Part shown: positions 1-5,973 of the stretch, in pieces | Position numbering within the stretch: position 1 is the stretch's first letter | Layout: each line of letters opens with the position of its first letter | Assembly (NCBI GenBank): GCA_964626565.1 | Contig: CAZVFX010000184.1 | Span: 1-10,961 of the forward strand | Length of the DNA stretch: 10,961 nt | Direction: 5' to 3' | Source of the DNA: CAZVFX01 sp964626565 | Lineage (GTDB): Bacteria; Myxococcota_A; UBA9042; CAIXZC01 | The notes under the pieces: generated by a model | What the model was told of the DNA's origin: nothing | Database searches by the model: none | The model's input: only the letters and a program-made list of their open reading frames with translations | Made by a program: the position numbers and the translations under genes

Positions 1-56
1 TGGCGGGTACGCCTTGAGCAGTCTCCCATCGTCGCCATCTTGGCGGGTACGCCTTG
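1..56. repeat. 16-bp direct repeat, two copies 40 bp apart, at the window edge
   Basis: The 16-mer TGGCGGGTACGCCTTG occurs at 1-16 and again, identically, at 41-56. The copies are separated by 24 unrelated bases. Each copy contains a small inverted repeat, GGCG-GGTA-CGCC (2-13 and 42-53), so the RNA or single strand could form a 4-bp stem. The first copy starts at base 1, so both the repeat and the array may continue to the left. The function is unknown. A short palindromic intergenic repeat or the end of a tandem array is the likeliest reading. Confidence 0.8.
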
Positions 57-139
57 TGCGCAGACCTGTGCGTCGAGTTGTTGGTGGTTGATTGGTTGGT
101 GGTTGGTCAGGTCTTCCCTTTCTTTCTCCCTCCTTTTTT

Positions 140-165
140 CCGAGGGCGCACGTCTCCCTCGGGAG
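140..165. repeat. Overlapping inverted repeats after the pyrimidine tract
   Basis: CCGAGGG (140-146) pairs with CCCTCGG (156-162) as a 7-bp stem with a 9-nt loop. An alternative hairpin, CTCCC (154-158) with GGGAG (161-165), uses the same bases, so the two are mutually exclusive. On the plus strand the T-rich run lies before the stem, not after it. On the minus strand the stem is followed, after GG, by AAAAAA (132-139 region), so it could be a weak intrinsic terminator for minus-strand transcription leaving the window leftwards. Confidence 0.4.
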
Positions 166-248
166 GGTTGGAAGTTGCCGGCCGGGTGCGGGTCGCTAGT
201 TTAGAGTGGACCTACCGCCATTTTGCACCGGCCCCCCTCCACTTCGCA

Positions 249-273
249 GCCTCTCCTCCGGAGAGATAGAGGC
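249..273. repeat. Nested inverted repeat in the upstream region
   Basis: The inner stem is CTCTCC (251-256) with GGAGAG (260-265) and a 3-nt loop. The outer arms GCCTCT (249-254) and AGAGGC (268-273) can pair instead. The repeat lies about 150-180 bp upstream of the predicted start point at about 430, a usual distance for activator sites of sigma-54 promoters. No run of T follows, so it is not a terminator. The binding role is inference. Confidence 0.4.
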
Positions 274-320
274 CGTAGTACCCCCCGCCAAGTCAAAGTG
301 CCAACGGTCCTTCGCACGCG

Positions 321-336
321 ATCCCGGGACCGGGAT
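321..336. repeat. Inverted repeat ATCCCG-N4-CGGGAT
   Basis: This is a perfect 6-bp dyad, ATCCCG (321-326) and CGGGAT (331-336), around GGAC. It is about 70 bp upstream of the -24 element at 405. It is a candidate regulator-binding site or a short hairpin. Nothing in the sequence identifies the factor. Confidence 0.4.
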
Positions 337-403
337 ACGAAGCAACCGGCTCTTATGTTATCAGGAGTTTGAAACCGATCTGGCCAAAAAAAGTGCACTT
401 GGG

Positions 404-419
404 CGGCATCTTTTTTGCG
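404..419 (+). promoter_or_regulatory. Candidate sigma-54 (-24/-12) promoter for the CHAP gene
   Basis: The sequence CGGCATCTTTTTTGCG has GG (405-406) and GC (417-418) separated by exactly 10 bases. It keeps the CA after GG and the TT before GC of the RpoN consensus TGGCAC-N5-TTGCW. This predicts transcription starting near 430 and an untranslated leader of about 50 nt before the ATG at 482. A sigma-70-like alternative (TTGCTT 434-439, TATGCT 458-463, 18-bp spacer) is clearly weaker. RpoN promoters are common in myxobacteria, which supports the reading but does not prove it. Confidence 0.45.
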
Positions 420-481
420 AGAGGGCCGAATCGTTGCTTGGTAGGAATGCATCATAGTATGCTGATTGGGGGAGGGACTGA

Positions 482-2020
482 ATGCAGGCTTCTGTCGGGA
501 GACTGGCCAGGGTTTCAAGGACCGGGGCGGTCGCGCTGCTATTCGCGGCATTGGCCGCCGCGCCGTGGTCCGCGTCGGCAGATCCGTGGTGTGGCGGTGT
601 CAACGATAGCTGCCAGTGCGGGGCGGGTAATCCATACCCCTGCTGTGACAACGGCGGAGGGAAATCCGGGAACTGCACCTGGGGTGCGTGGCACATGGCC
701 TGCTGCAATTGGGGATTGGCCATGCCCTGGCCCTGGCAGCATGCCAAGTACTGGGCCGGAAACTACGCGGGGCACCCCGACTACGAGGTGTTGGGTTCTC
801 CGGTCAAGGGGAGCATCGGCTGCAGGACGGTAGGCAAGTACGGCCATGTCGCCTGGGTCACGGGCGTGTCTGGCGGCACCGTGTACATTCACGAGCAGAG
901 TTGCTGCTGGGGATGCCACCATGGCTTCAAAGATTCGTCCGCGTACGCCAGCTATTTCAACGGCGGCTATATTGCGAAGAAGGGTGCGGTTTGGGATTGC
1001 ACTCCGGGGCAGCAGCAATCCCAGGCGTGCGGCAAATGCGGCTCGAAAGTCAAGACGTGTCAGTCAAACGGCAAGTGGGGCGGATGGGGTGGTTGCCAGG
1101 GGCAGGGCCCTTGTTCTCCCGGACAGCAGGACACCAAGGACTGCGGTGATTGCGGTACCCACATGCGAAGTTGCGGTGGCAACTGTCAGTGGGGCTCCTT
1201 CGGCGCGTGTGCAGGCGCTGATCCGGATGGCGGCAACATCGTGTGCGACTCGGGTGAGTTGGGAGTGTGTGCGGAGGGTCGGGAGCGTTGCCTGGAAGGT
1301 TGGGTGAATTGCGTCGCCCTCTACGAGCCCGGCGATGAGTTGTGCGATGGTCTGGACAATGACTGCGAAGGTGCGGTGGACAACGGCTTCCCGCTACAGA
1401 TGGGTGACGTGCTGCCCGCGTTCGCAGCGCAGGTGACCGATGTCTCCCAGCCGTTCACGTTGTACGTGGGAGAGGTCGCGTCCGCCTGGGTGGAGTTCAC
1501 CAACGTTGGAGCTGATTCCTGGCCGGAGGGCGGAGCGTGGCTCCGGGCCCGGTCCCAGCCCGAAGAGTCCAGCCAACTGGCTCCCCCGGGTGTCTGGCCT
1601 GCGTGGGATACCGCGGCGGTGCTTCCTTCACACGTGGCCCCCGCGGCCGCCGGTCGTTTCGAGTTCGAAGTTCTCGCCCCCGACGTGCCGGGACAGACAG
1701 TGTCTGAGCAGTTCTACCTGGTGGGCCCGGACGGGCTGCCGGTGCGATGCCCGCAGCCCGAGATCGAGATCACTGTTCATGTGCAGCCCGCACCAGCCGT
1801 GTTTGCCGACCTCCAGGTGGCTCAGCCCGAGGTCGGCTCCACTGAGACGGGTGCGGAATTCGAACCTGCCGGCACCGTCCGTTCAGGGGGTTGCGGCGCG
1901 GCACACTCCTACCCCTGCCACACTTTGGGGTGGCTGGTGTTTCTGGTGTTGTTGGCTCTCGCCGGGCTTCACCGGTTCAACTCCGCTTTTCAATTTCGAG
2001 CAGGAGATTACGGAAGATAA
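482..2020 (+). CDS. Secreted CHAP-domain amidase/peptidase with Cys-rich, MopE-type and NBR1-like Ig modules and a MYXO-CTERM-like tail
   Basis: The 512-residue protein starts at an ATG with GGAGGG (471-476) 5 nt upstream. Residues 1-33 form a signal peptide, with likely cleavage after ASA. Residues 60-165 resemble a CHAP domain: candidate catalytic Cys65 in NCTWGAW, His122 in GHVAWV and Glu138 in VYIHEQSC. CHAP enzymes cut peptidoglycan amide or peptide bonds. Two Cys/Trp repeats follow (173-207 and 211-245; CxPGQQ...CGxCG...C...W..C). Next come a MopE-type motif, ELCDGLDNDCEGAVDNG (286-302), and an NBR1/Ig-like domain (about 315-435; VEFTNVGADSW, FEFEVLAPDVPG). The C-terminus has GGCG (469-472), a hydrophobic segment (483-496) and HR, like the myxosortase-linked MYXO-CTERM signal, but 14 further residues follow. 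The last 44 bp overlap the convergent SDR gene. It probably acts outside the cell, surface-anchored or released. The CHAP and Ig calls are from motifs. The substrate is unknown and could be its own wall or prey wall. Confidence 0.9.
   Translation: MQASVGRLARVSRTGAVALLFAALAAAPWSASADPWCGGVNDSCQCGAGNPYPCCDNGGGKSGNCTWGAWHMACCNWGLAMPWPWQHAKYWAGNYAGHPDYEVLGSPVKGSIGCRTVGKYGHVAWVTGVSGGTVYIHEQSCCWGCHHGFKDSSAYASYFNGGYIAKKGAVWDCTPGQQQSQACGKCGSKVKTCQSNGKWGGWGGCQGQGPCSPGQQDTKDCGDCGTHMRSCGGNCQWGSFGACAGADPDGGNIVCDSGELGVCAEGRERCLEGWVNCVALYEPGDELCDGLDNDCEGAVDNGFPLQMGDVLPAFAAQVTDVSQPFTLYVGEVASAWVEFTNVGADSWPEGGAWLRARSQPEESSQLAPPGVWPAWDTAAVLPSHVAPAAAGRFEFEVLAPDVPGQTVSEQFYLVGPDGLPVRCPQPEIEITVHVQPAPAVFADLQVAQPEVGSTETGAEFEPAGTVRSGGCGAAHSYPCHTLGWLVFLVLLALAGLHRFNSAFQFRAGDYGR
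998..1216 (+). repeat. Two tandem Cys/Trp modules inside the CHAP protein
   Basis: Residues 173-207 and 211-245 share the pattern CxPGQQ, then CGxCG, then C, then a Trp-Gly segment and C. The copies are divergent at DNA level, so this is an old domain duplication, not a recent tandem repeat. The Cys spacing suggests disulfide-stabilised, thrombospondin-like mini-domains. Similar modules occur next to MopE-type motifs in myxobacterial surface proteins. Confidence 0.65.
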
Positions 2021-3488
2021 AGCGGTGGAAGGGGAGACAGGAATACCAGTAGAGTTTTCCAGCAATACTGCGGGTGTTGTAATGGGCCGTGACGTGCAAC
2101 TCGCGGTCCTCCCCTGACTTTGAGATCTCGAATTCCAGCCATGCGTGTCCGGGAAGGAGCATTTCGGCCCGCAACAGGAGTCGTCGGTCTTCCTCCAGGT
2201 CCTCAACCCTCCAGAAGTCGATGACGTCGCCGATCTGCAGAGTCGATTGTCGCTTCCGGCCGCGAGCGGTTCCGACCCCGGTGAGAAGCTTGTCCATCAA
2301 CCCTCTAAGGCGCCACATCCAGTTGCTGTGGAACCACCCCTCTTTGCCGCCCAGCCGGCACAAGGTCATGAACAACCCGGAGGCCCGTTTTTCAGTGATG
2401 ATGGAATACTTGGCGACATAGGCCATTTTGTCCATCACCTCGTGCAGGTGCACCGCCAAATTGTGTCGGGGAGGGTAGGCGTCGGACCAACGGGTATCGA
2501 CGCGGTCGAGGGCTTCCTTTCCCATCGCCTTGAGCACCGCTTCGCGGTAGAGCAGGGGTTTGAAGGGGAGCAGTTTGCGGATGTCGTCGTTCTGGCAGAC
2601 CACTTCGTTCTCCAGTCCTTCCATGAGGCAACGGGTCAGCGCCAGGGGGACCGGGGTGAGAAGGCTGATGATGTAAGCGTAGGAGGTAAGGCCGGACAGG
2701 GGGAACTGGAAAAAGGCGATCTTTTTTCCCCGTACTTTGGCCAGCTCGATGAGCATCTTCTTGTAGCTTAGAACTTCCGGACCGCCAATATCGAAAGAAC
2801 GGCCTTTTGTCGCGGGCGTCTCAAGCGCTCCGACAAGGTATTTCACCACGTCCCGAATGGAAATGGGCTGGCACCTGTTCTCCGACCAGCGGGGTAGCGG
2901 GATTGCCCGGGCTCGCTTAATGAGGTGCTCGATGATCTCATAGGAAGCGCTGCCCGAACCGATAATGACCGCGGCTCGAAACACGGTAACAGGCACCATG
3001 CCTCGGTCCAACTCCTCGGCCACCTCCATGCGGCTTTGCAGGTGACTGGACAACTCCCCACGAATGTCTCCCAGTCCGCCCAGGTAGATGATCCTGGCGA
3101 CACCCTGCTCCTCCGCCGCGGTTCGAAAGGAATGTGCGGCTTCCAGGTCGGTAACTTCGAACTTGCCCGGGCCGAGCAACATGGAGTGGATCAGGTAGTA
3201 AGCCACCTCCACCCCCTCCAACGCAGTCCGGACCTGGTCGGGGACGAGCGCGTCCGCCTCCACAACTTCCACGTCGGGCCAAAGGGTGCGAAATACGTTT
3301 CCCTCACCTCGCACCATCGCCCTCACCGCATATCCACGGGCGAGTAGTTCCGGAATGAGTCTTCCCCCGATATACCCCGACGCCCCGGTGACCAGGATCT
3401 TGCCCATCCCTTCCACCGGTTTGGAGGGCAGACCGTGGCATAGCAAATCTGCGCCTGTCTTGATAATGCGGCCTGTGATTCCGGGCAT
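1977..3488 (-). CDS. Atypical SDR-family NAD(P)-binding protein with C-terminal DUF2867-like domain
   Basis: The 503-residue protein has an N-terminal Rossmann fold with the dinucleotide-binding motif VTGASGYIGG (residues 33-42; Gly35, Gly38, Gly41). The family-typical YYLIHSM (97-103), YLGGLG (135-140) and FRAAVIIGSGS (170-180) follow, then PISIRDVVKYLVGAL and FDIGGPE. The C-terminal part (about 330-500, with GDVIDFWRVED at 420-430) fits the DUF2867 domain that is fused to such SDRs. Length is near the usual 480-500. The reaction and substrate of this family are not firmly known. No signal peptide is visible, so it is probably cytoplasmic or membrane-associated. Start choice: ATG 3488 has AGAGG (3498-3502) at good spacing just below a strong promoter. 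ATG 3407 (Met28, just before GKILVTG) is where most relatives begin, but its SD-like GGAAGG sits too close. The first 27 residues are therefore uncertain. It converges on and overlaps the CHAP gene. Confidence 0.9.
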   Translation of the reverse strand: MPGITGRIIKTGADLLCHGLPSKPVEGMGKILVTGASGYIGGRLIPELLARGYAVRAMVRGEGNVFRTLWPDVEVVEADALVPDQVRTALEGVEVAYYLIHSMLLGPGKFEVTDLEAAHSFRTAAEEQGVARIIYLGGLGDIRGELSSHLQSRMEVAEELDRGMVPVTVFRAAVIIGSGSASYEIIEHLIKRARAIPLPRWSENRCQPISIRDVVKYLVGALETPATKGRSFDIGGPEVLSYKKMLIELAKVRGKKIAFFQFPLSGLTSYAYIISLLTPVPLALTRCLMEGLENEVVCQNDDIRKLLPFKPLLYREAVLKAMGKEALDRVDTRWSDAYPPRHNLAVHLHEVMDKMAYVAKYSIITEKRASGLFMTLCRLGGKEGWFHSNWMWRLRGLMDKLLTGVGTARGRKRQSTLQIGDVIDFWRVEDLEEDRRLLLRAEMLLPGHAWLEFEISKSGEDRELHVTAHYNTRSIAGKLYWYSCLPFHRFIFRNLLLEIEKRS

Positions 3489-3511
3489 TTGCTACGACCT
3501 CTTCTGCATCC

Positions 3512-3540
3512 ATTAGAACATCAGCAGAAAAGGAAGTCAA
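3512..3540 (-). promoter_or_regulatory. Sigma-70-type promoter of the SDR gene
   Basis: Read on the minus strand, TTGACT (plus 3535-3540) and TCTAAT (plus 3512-3517) are separated by exactly 17 bp, each matching 5 of 6 consensus bases. Transcription would begin near 3505. That leaves a leader of about 17 nt, containing the AGAGG at 3498-3502, before ATG 3488. It is the best housekeeping promoter in the window. Its position between two divergent genes means any bound regulator could affect both. Confidence 0.65.
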
Positions 3541-3542
3541 AC

Positions 3543-3672
3543 ATGACTGTTGGTTGTTCGCGGCCGCGGCTGTGATGGCCGCCGATCCGTTTCCGTTGAC
3601 GTGACCACGCTGGAAGGAATACCATGACAACAGGTCCCAATGCTTCGGCTTCATTTCAGGAACGGGCGAACG
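3543..3672 (+). promoter_or_regulatory. Leader region of the exporter gene: short open frames, hairpin and an out-of-frame ribosome site
   Basis: Two tiny open frames follow each other. ATG 3543 to TGA 3575 (10 codons; AGGA upstream) overlaps ATG 3575 to TGA 3604 (9 codons) through TGATG. GCGGCC (3560-3565) can pair with GGCCGC (3577-3582). The best Shine-Dalgarno here, GGAAGGA (3612-3618), serves ATG 3624, whose frame is not that of the exporter and runs 64 codons into it. A possible -35/-10 pair is TTGACG (3596-3601) with TACCAT (3620-3625), spacer 18. If it is used, transcripts start near 3632 and skip all three small frames. Which case holds cannot be read from the sequence. Confidence 0.4.
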
Positions 3673-5970
3673 ATGCAGAGCTATATCAACTTCATTCTCA
3701 AGCACCGGTTCCTGGTGTTGGCCGTTCTCGTTGTGGTCACCGTTCTGGCCGGGTGGAAGGCGAGCACCGCGAGCATGAGCACCCGGCTGGGCGAAGACAT
3801 GATGGGCGACCATCCTGAGTTCCACAGCTACCTGGAACACTGCCGCAAGTTCAGGTCGGACAGCGTGGTAGTCATCGGGCTGGAGGATCCGGACATGCTC
3901 TCCGTCGCCAGCCTTGATAGACTGGCCGCGGTCGTTACCGCCCTGGAGGATATGCCGGACATTGCCAACGTGGACAGCATCCTGGACGCGGCCAGGATGT
4001 CCGGTGACGGCAAAGTGTTGAAGCAGGTCGACTACGCCGACGAGGCGCGCAAGAGGCCTGGCGAACGAATGCAAATCGCCAAAGACCTGGGTGCGGATCC
4101 CCTGGCCGGCGAACTGTTTGTGGCCCGCGACGGCAAGGCTCATTCGGTCCTCGTTGAATTCACCGTCGACGAAGAGCGCTCGGGAGAGCGGCTCCCAGAG
4201 ATCGTCGCCGACATCCGGGCTGCGGTTGCGGACGCGGGCTATGCACCCGAGCAGATCCATCTGGGCGGCTTCAGTGCTGCGGTGGCCGAGACCATGATCC
4301 AGATGCAGTACCACGTCTCCACCCTTTTTCCCTTTGTCGCGGTCATCCTGCTGGTCACCGTGTGGCTCCTGTTCCGCCGTCTGTGGCCCGCCGCGGTGAC
4401 CATGGCTGTTTCCTTGATGGCCGTCACCTGGACCGTGGGCTTCGTGGTGTTTCTGGAAGGGACCGTGCACGCACTGCTGACCATCACTCCACCGGTGATT
4501 CTGCTGGTGGCCTTCTCCGACGTGGTTCACCTTTGCAGCGCTTACCTCACCGCGTTGGGGCAGGGGATGGACAAGGAACGCGCCATTCGCGCAGCCGGGG
4601 TGGAAGTGGGCAAGGCTTGCTTCCTGACCTCGGCGACTACGTTGGTGGGGTTTGCCAGCTTCAGTATCGTTCCACAGCCGGCAATGAGGCTGTCCGCCAT
4701 CGCCCTGGCTTTCGGTGTAACCGTCGCTTTGCTCCTTGCTCTGACCCTCGTGCCCATTTTGCTCTCCATGTTCAAACAGCCGAAGGCACTAAGAGGGGGA
4801 GCTACCGCGGTGGTCCAAACCGGCCTCGATCGGCTGCTCGCTTCAGCCCAGCGGCTTTCCACCACCTGGCCTCGCAGCGTGACGGTTGTATTCGCTCTGC
4901 TCGGGGTGCTGGCCGTGATGGGCGCAACAGGGTTCACTTTCGACGTCGATTTCGATAAGCGGTTCGACGATGAGAATCAACTGACCGTCGATGCCGAGTG
5001 GTTCGAAGACAATTTCCTCGGCACCAACACTCTGGAGGTCTACGTCCGCGCACCGGAAGGTTCAGACCTGCTCGACCCTGAACGTTTTCGGGCTGTGGCC
5101 GCGTATCAGGAGGCGCTGACGAAACTGCCGGGAGTCGGATCCACCACCTCCCTGGTGGACTTGATGTCCGAGGTGCACTTGCAAATGGCCCCTGCACAGG
5201 CGACCGAAGACCCGCTTCCGGACAGCCGGAAAGCTCTCGCCCAATATCTGCTGTTGTTCGAAACGTCGGGGGGGGAAGGGCTGGACCGCATCGTCGACTT
5301 TCATCGGGAGGAGATGCTCATCGGGGTGAGGCTCAATCACGGCGGGGCGCGAGCCACTGCGGTGGAAGGGGTCGCAGCCAGAGATCTTGCCCCGCAATAC
5401 CTTGGGGATCTTGCCGAGGTGGAGGTTACAGGCCTGGTCTTCCTGCTGGGCTATTTCTTCGATGAGGTAATTGACAGTCAACGATTGAGCGTTCTGATTT
5501 CTTTCCTGCTCATCGCGCTCATGATGTCGATCGGGCTCAGGTCCTTCCGGGTGGGTTGCCTGTCCATGATACCCAACCTGCTACCGGTGATTACCGTGGC
5601 CGGCTGGCTGGGGGCGTTTGCGGACCGCATCGACTCGGACGTGATGATCGTCATGGTCATGGCTATCGGCATTGGGGTCGACGACACGGTGCACTTCCTC
5701 ATGCGTTACCGGGTTGAACTGGCCCGCGGCTCTGACCACGACACTGCCATCCGCGGCGCGTTCGGTTTTGCCGGCCGGGCAATTGTCATGACCACAATCA
5801 TCCTGGTGGCCGGCTTTCTGCCTTGTGCGGGCGCCGACTTCATCACTATGCTCTACCTGGGCACCATGCTACCGTTGGCGCTGGTTACGGCGCTGGCTGC
5901 GGACCTGCTGCTGGTTCCGGCACTCATAACCCTCGGCGTCATGAAATTGCCCACTGCTAAGGAGAGGTAG
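3673..5970 (+). CDS. RND superfamily / MMPL-type exporter
   Basis: This is a 765-residue integral inner-membrane protein with the duplicated RND plan. TM1 lies at about residues 10-28 (INFILKHRFLVLAVLVVV), followed by a large periplasmic loop (about 30-215) and TM2-TM6 (about 217-367). TM7 is at about 402-420, followed by a second loop (about 420-595) and TM8-TM12 to the end. The paired family motifs are FSDVVHLCSAYL in the first half and GIGVDDTVHFLMRYR (about 665-679) in the second, with the Asp residues expected for proton coupling. Such pumps move lipids or other hydrophobic molecules by proton motive force (HpnN, MmpL and related groups). The cargo here is unknown. ATG 3673 was chosen because MQSYINFILKHR is the normal family start and AGGA (3658-3661) precedes it. 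In-frame ATG 3640 would add 11 residues. It is co-transcribed with the esterase 3 bp downstream, whose ribosome site GGAGAGG lies in this gene's last codons. Confidence 0.92.
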   Translation: MQSYINFILKHRFLVLAVLVVVTVLAGWKASTASMSTRLGEDMMGDHPEFHSYLEHCRKFRSDSVVVIGLEDPDMLSVASLDRLAAVVTALEDMPDIANVDSILDAARMSGDGKVLKQVDYADEARKRPGERMQIAKDLGADPLAGELFVARDGKAHSVLVEFTVDEERSGERLPEIVADIRAAVADAGYAPEQIHLGGFSAAVAETMIQMQYHVSTLFPFVAVILLVTVWLLFRRLWPAAVTMAVSLMAVTWTVGFVVFLEGTVHALLTITPPVILLVAFSDVVHLCSAYLTALGQGMDKERAIRAAGVEVGKACFLTSATTLVGFASFSIVPQPAMRLSAIALAFGVTVALLLALTLVPILLSMFKQPKALRGGATAVVQTGLDRLLASAQRLSTTWPRSVTVVFALLGVLAVMGATGFTFDVDFDKRFDDENQLTVDAEWFEDNFLGTNTLEVYVRAPEGSDLLDPERFRAVAAYQEALTKLPGVGSTTSLVDLMSEVHLQMAPAQATEDPLPDSRKALAQYLLLFETSGGEGLDRIVDFHREEMLIGVRLNHGGARATAVEGVAARDLAPQYLGDLAEVEVTGLVFLLGYFFDEVIDSQRLSVLISFLLIALMMSIGLRSFRVGCLSMIPNLLPVITVAGWLGAFADRIDSDVMIVMVMAIGIGVDDTVHFLMRYRVELARGSDHDTAIRGAFGFAGRAIVMTTIILVAGFLPCAGADFITMLYLGTMLPLALVTALAADLLLVPALITLGVMKLPTAKER

Positions 5971-5973
5971 AGA

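Larger units (their letters stand above)
57..403. other. Non-coding region upstream of the CHAP gene
   Basis: No open frame here has a good ribosome site or a recognisable product. The stretch is compositionally uneven. It has a GT-rich segment with TTGGTGGTTG at 81-90 and 96-105, then a 30-nt pure pyrimidine tract (112-141), then GC-rich inverted repeats. A 10-bp perfect palindrome, AAGTGCACTT, lies at 391-400 directly upstream of the candidate sigma-54 element. It probably holds control sequences for the gene at 482. It could also be the 3' region of a gene left of the window. Confidence 0.6.

Noticed and set aside
1..56. CRISPR array at the left edge
   Set aside because: The period is 40 bp with a 16-bp repeat and only two visible copies. 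Real arrays have repeats of about 24-37 bp and periods near 60-75 bp, and no cas gene is present.
301..400. tRNA or other structured RNA gene in the upstream region
   Set aside because: The short stems do not form a cloverleaf, and there is no T-loop or anticodon arm that I can recognise.
54..551. Small open frames upstream of the CHAP gene (for example 54-269 plus and 201-551 minus)
   Set aside because: Starts are poor (TTG at 54), products are low-complexity, and they cross the hairpins or run into the CHAP gene's signal peptide. None has a recognisable domain.
1983..2025. Terminator between the CHAP and SDR genes (CCGCTTT with AAAGCGG)
   Set aside because: The 7-bp arms are 29 nt apart and no T-run follows on either strand. 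The structure also lies inside coding sequence.
3304..4530. A 408-codon open frame on the minus strand crossing the SDR/exporter intergenic region
   Set aside because: It overlaps two well-supported genes and the divergent promoter region. The product is His/Gln/Gly-rich without domains, as expected for antisense of GC-rich coding DNA.
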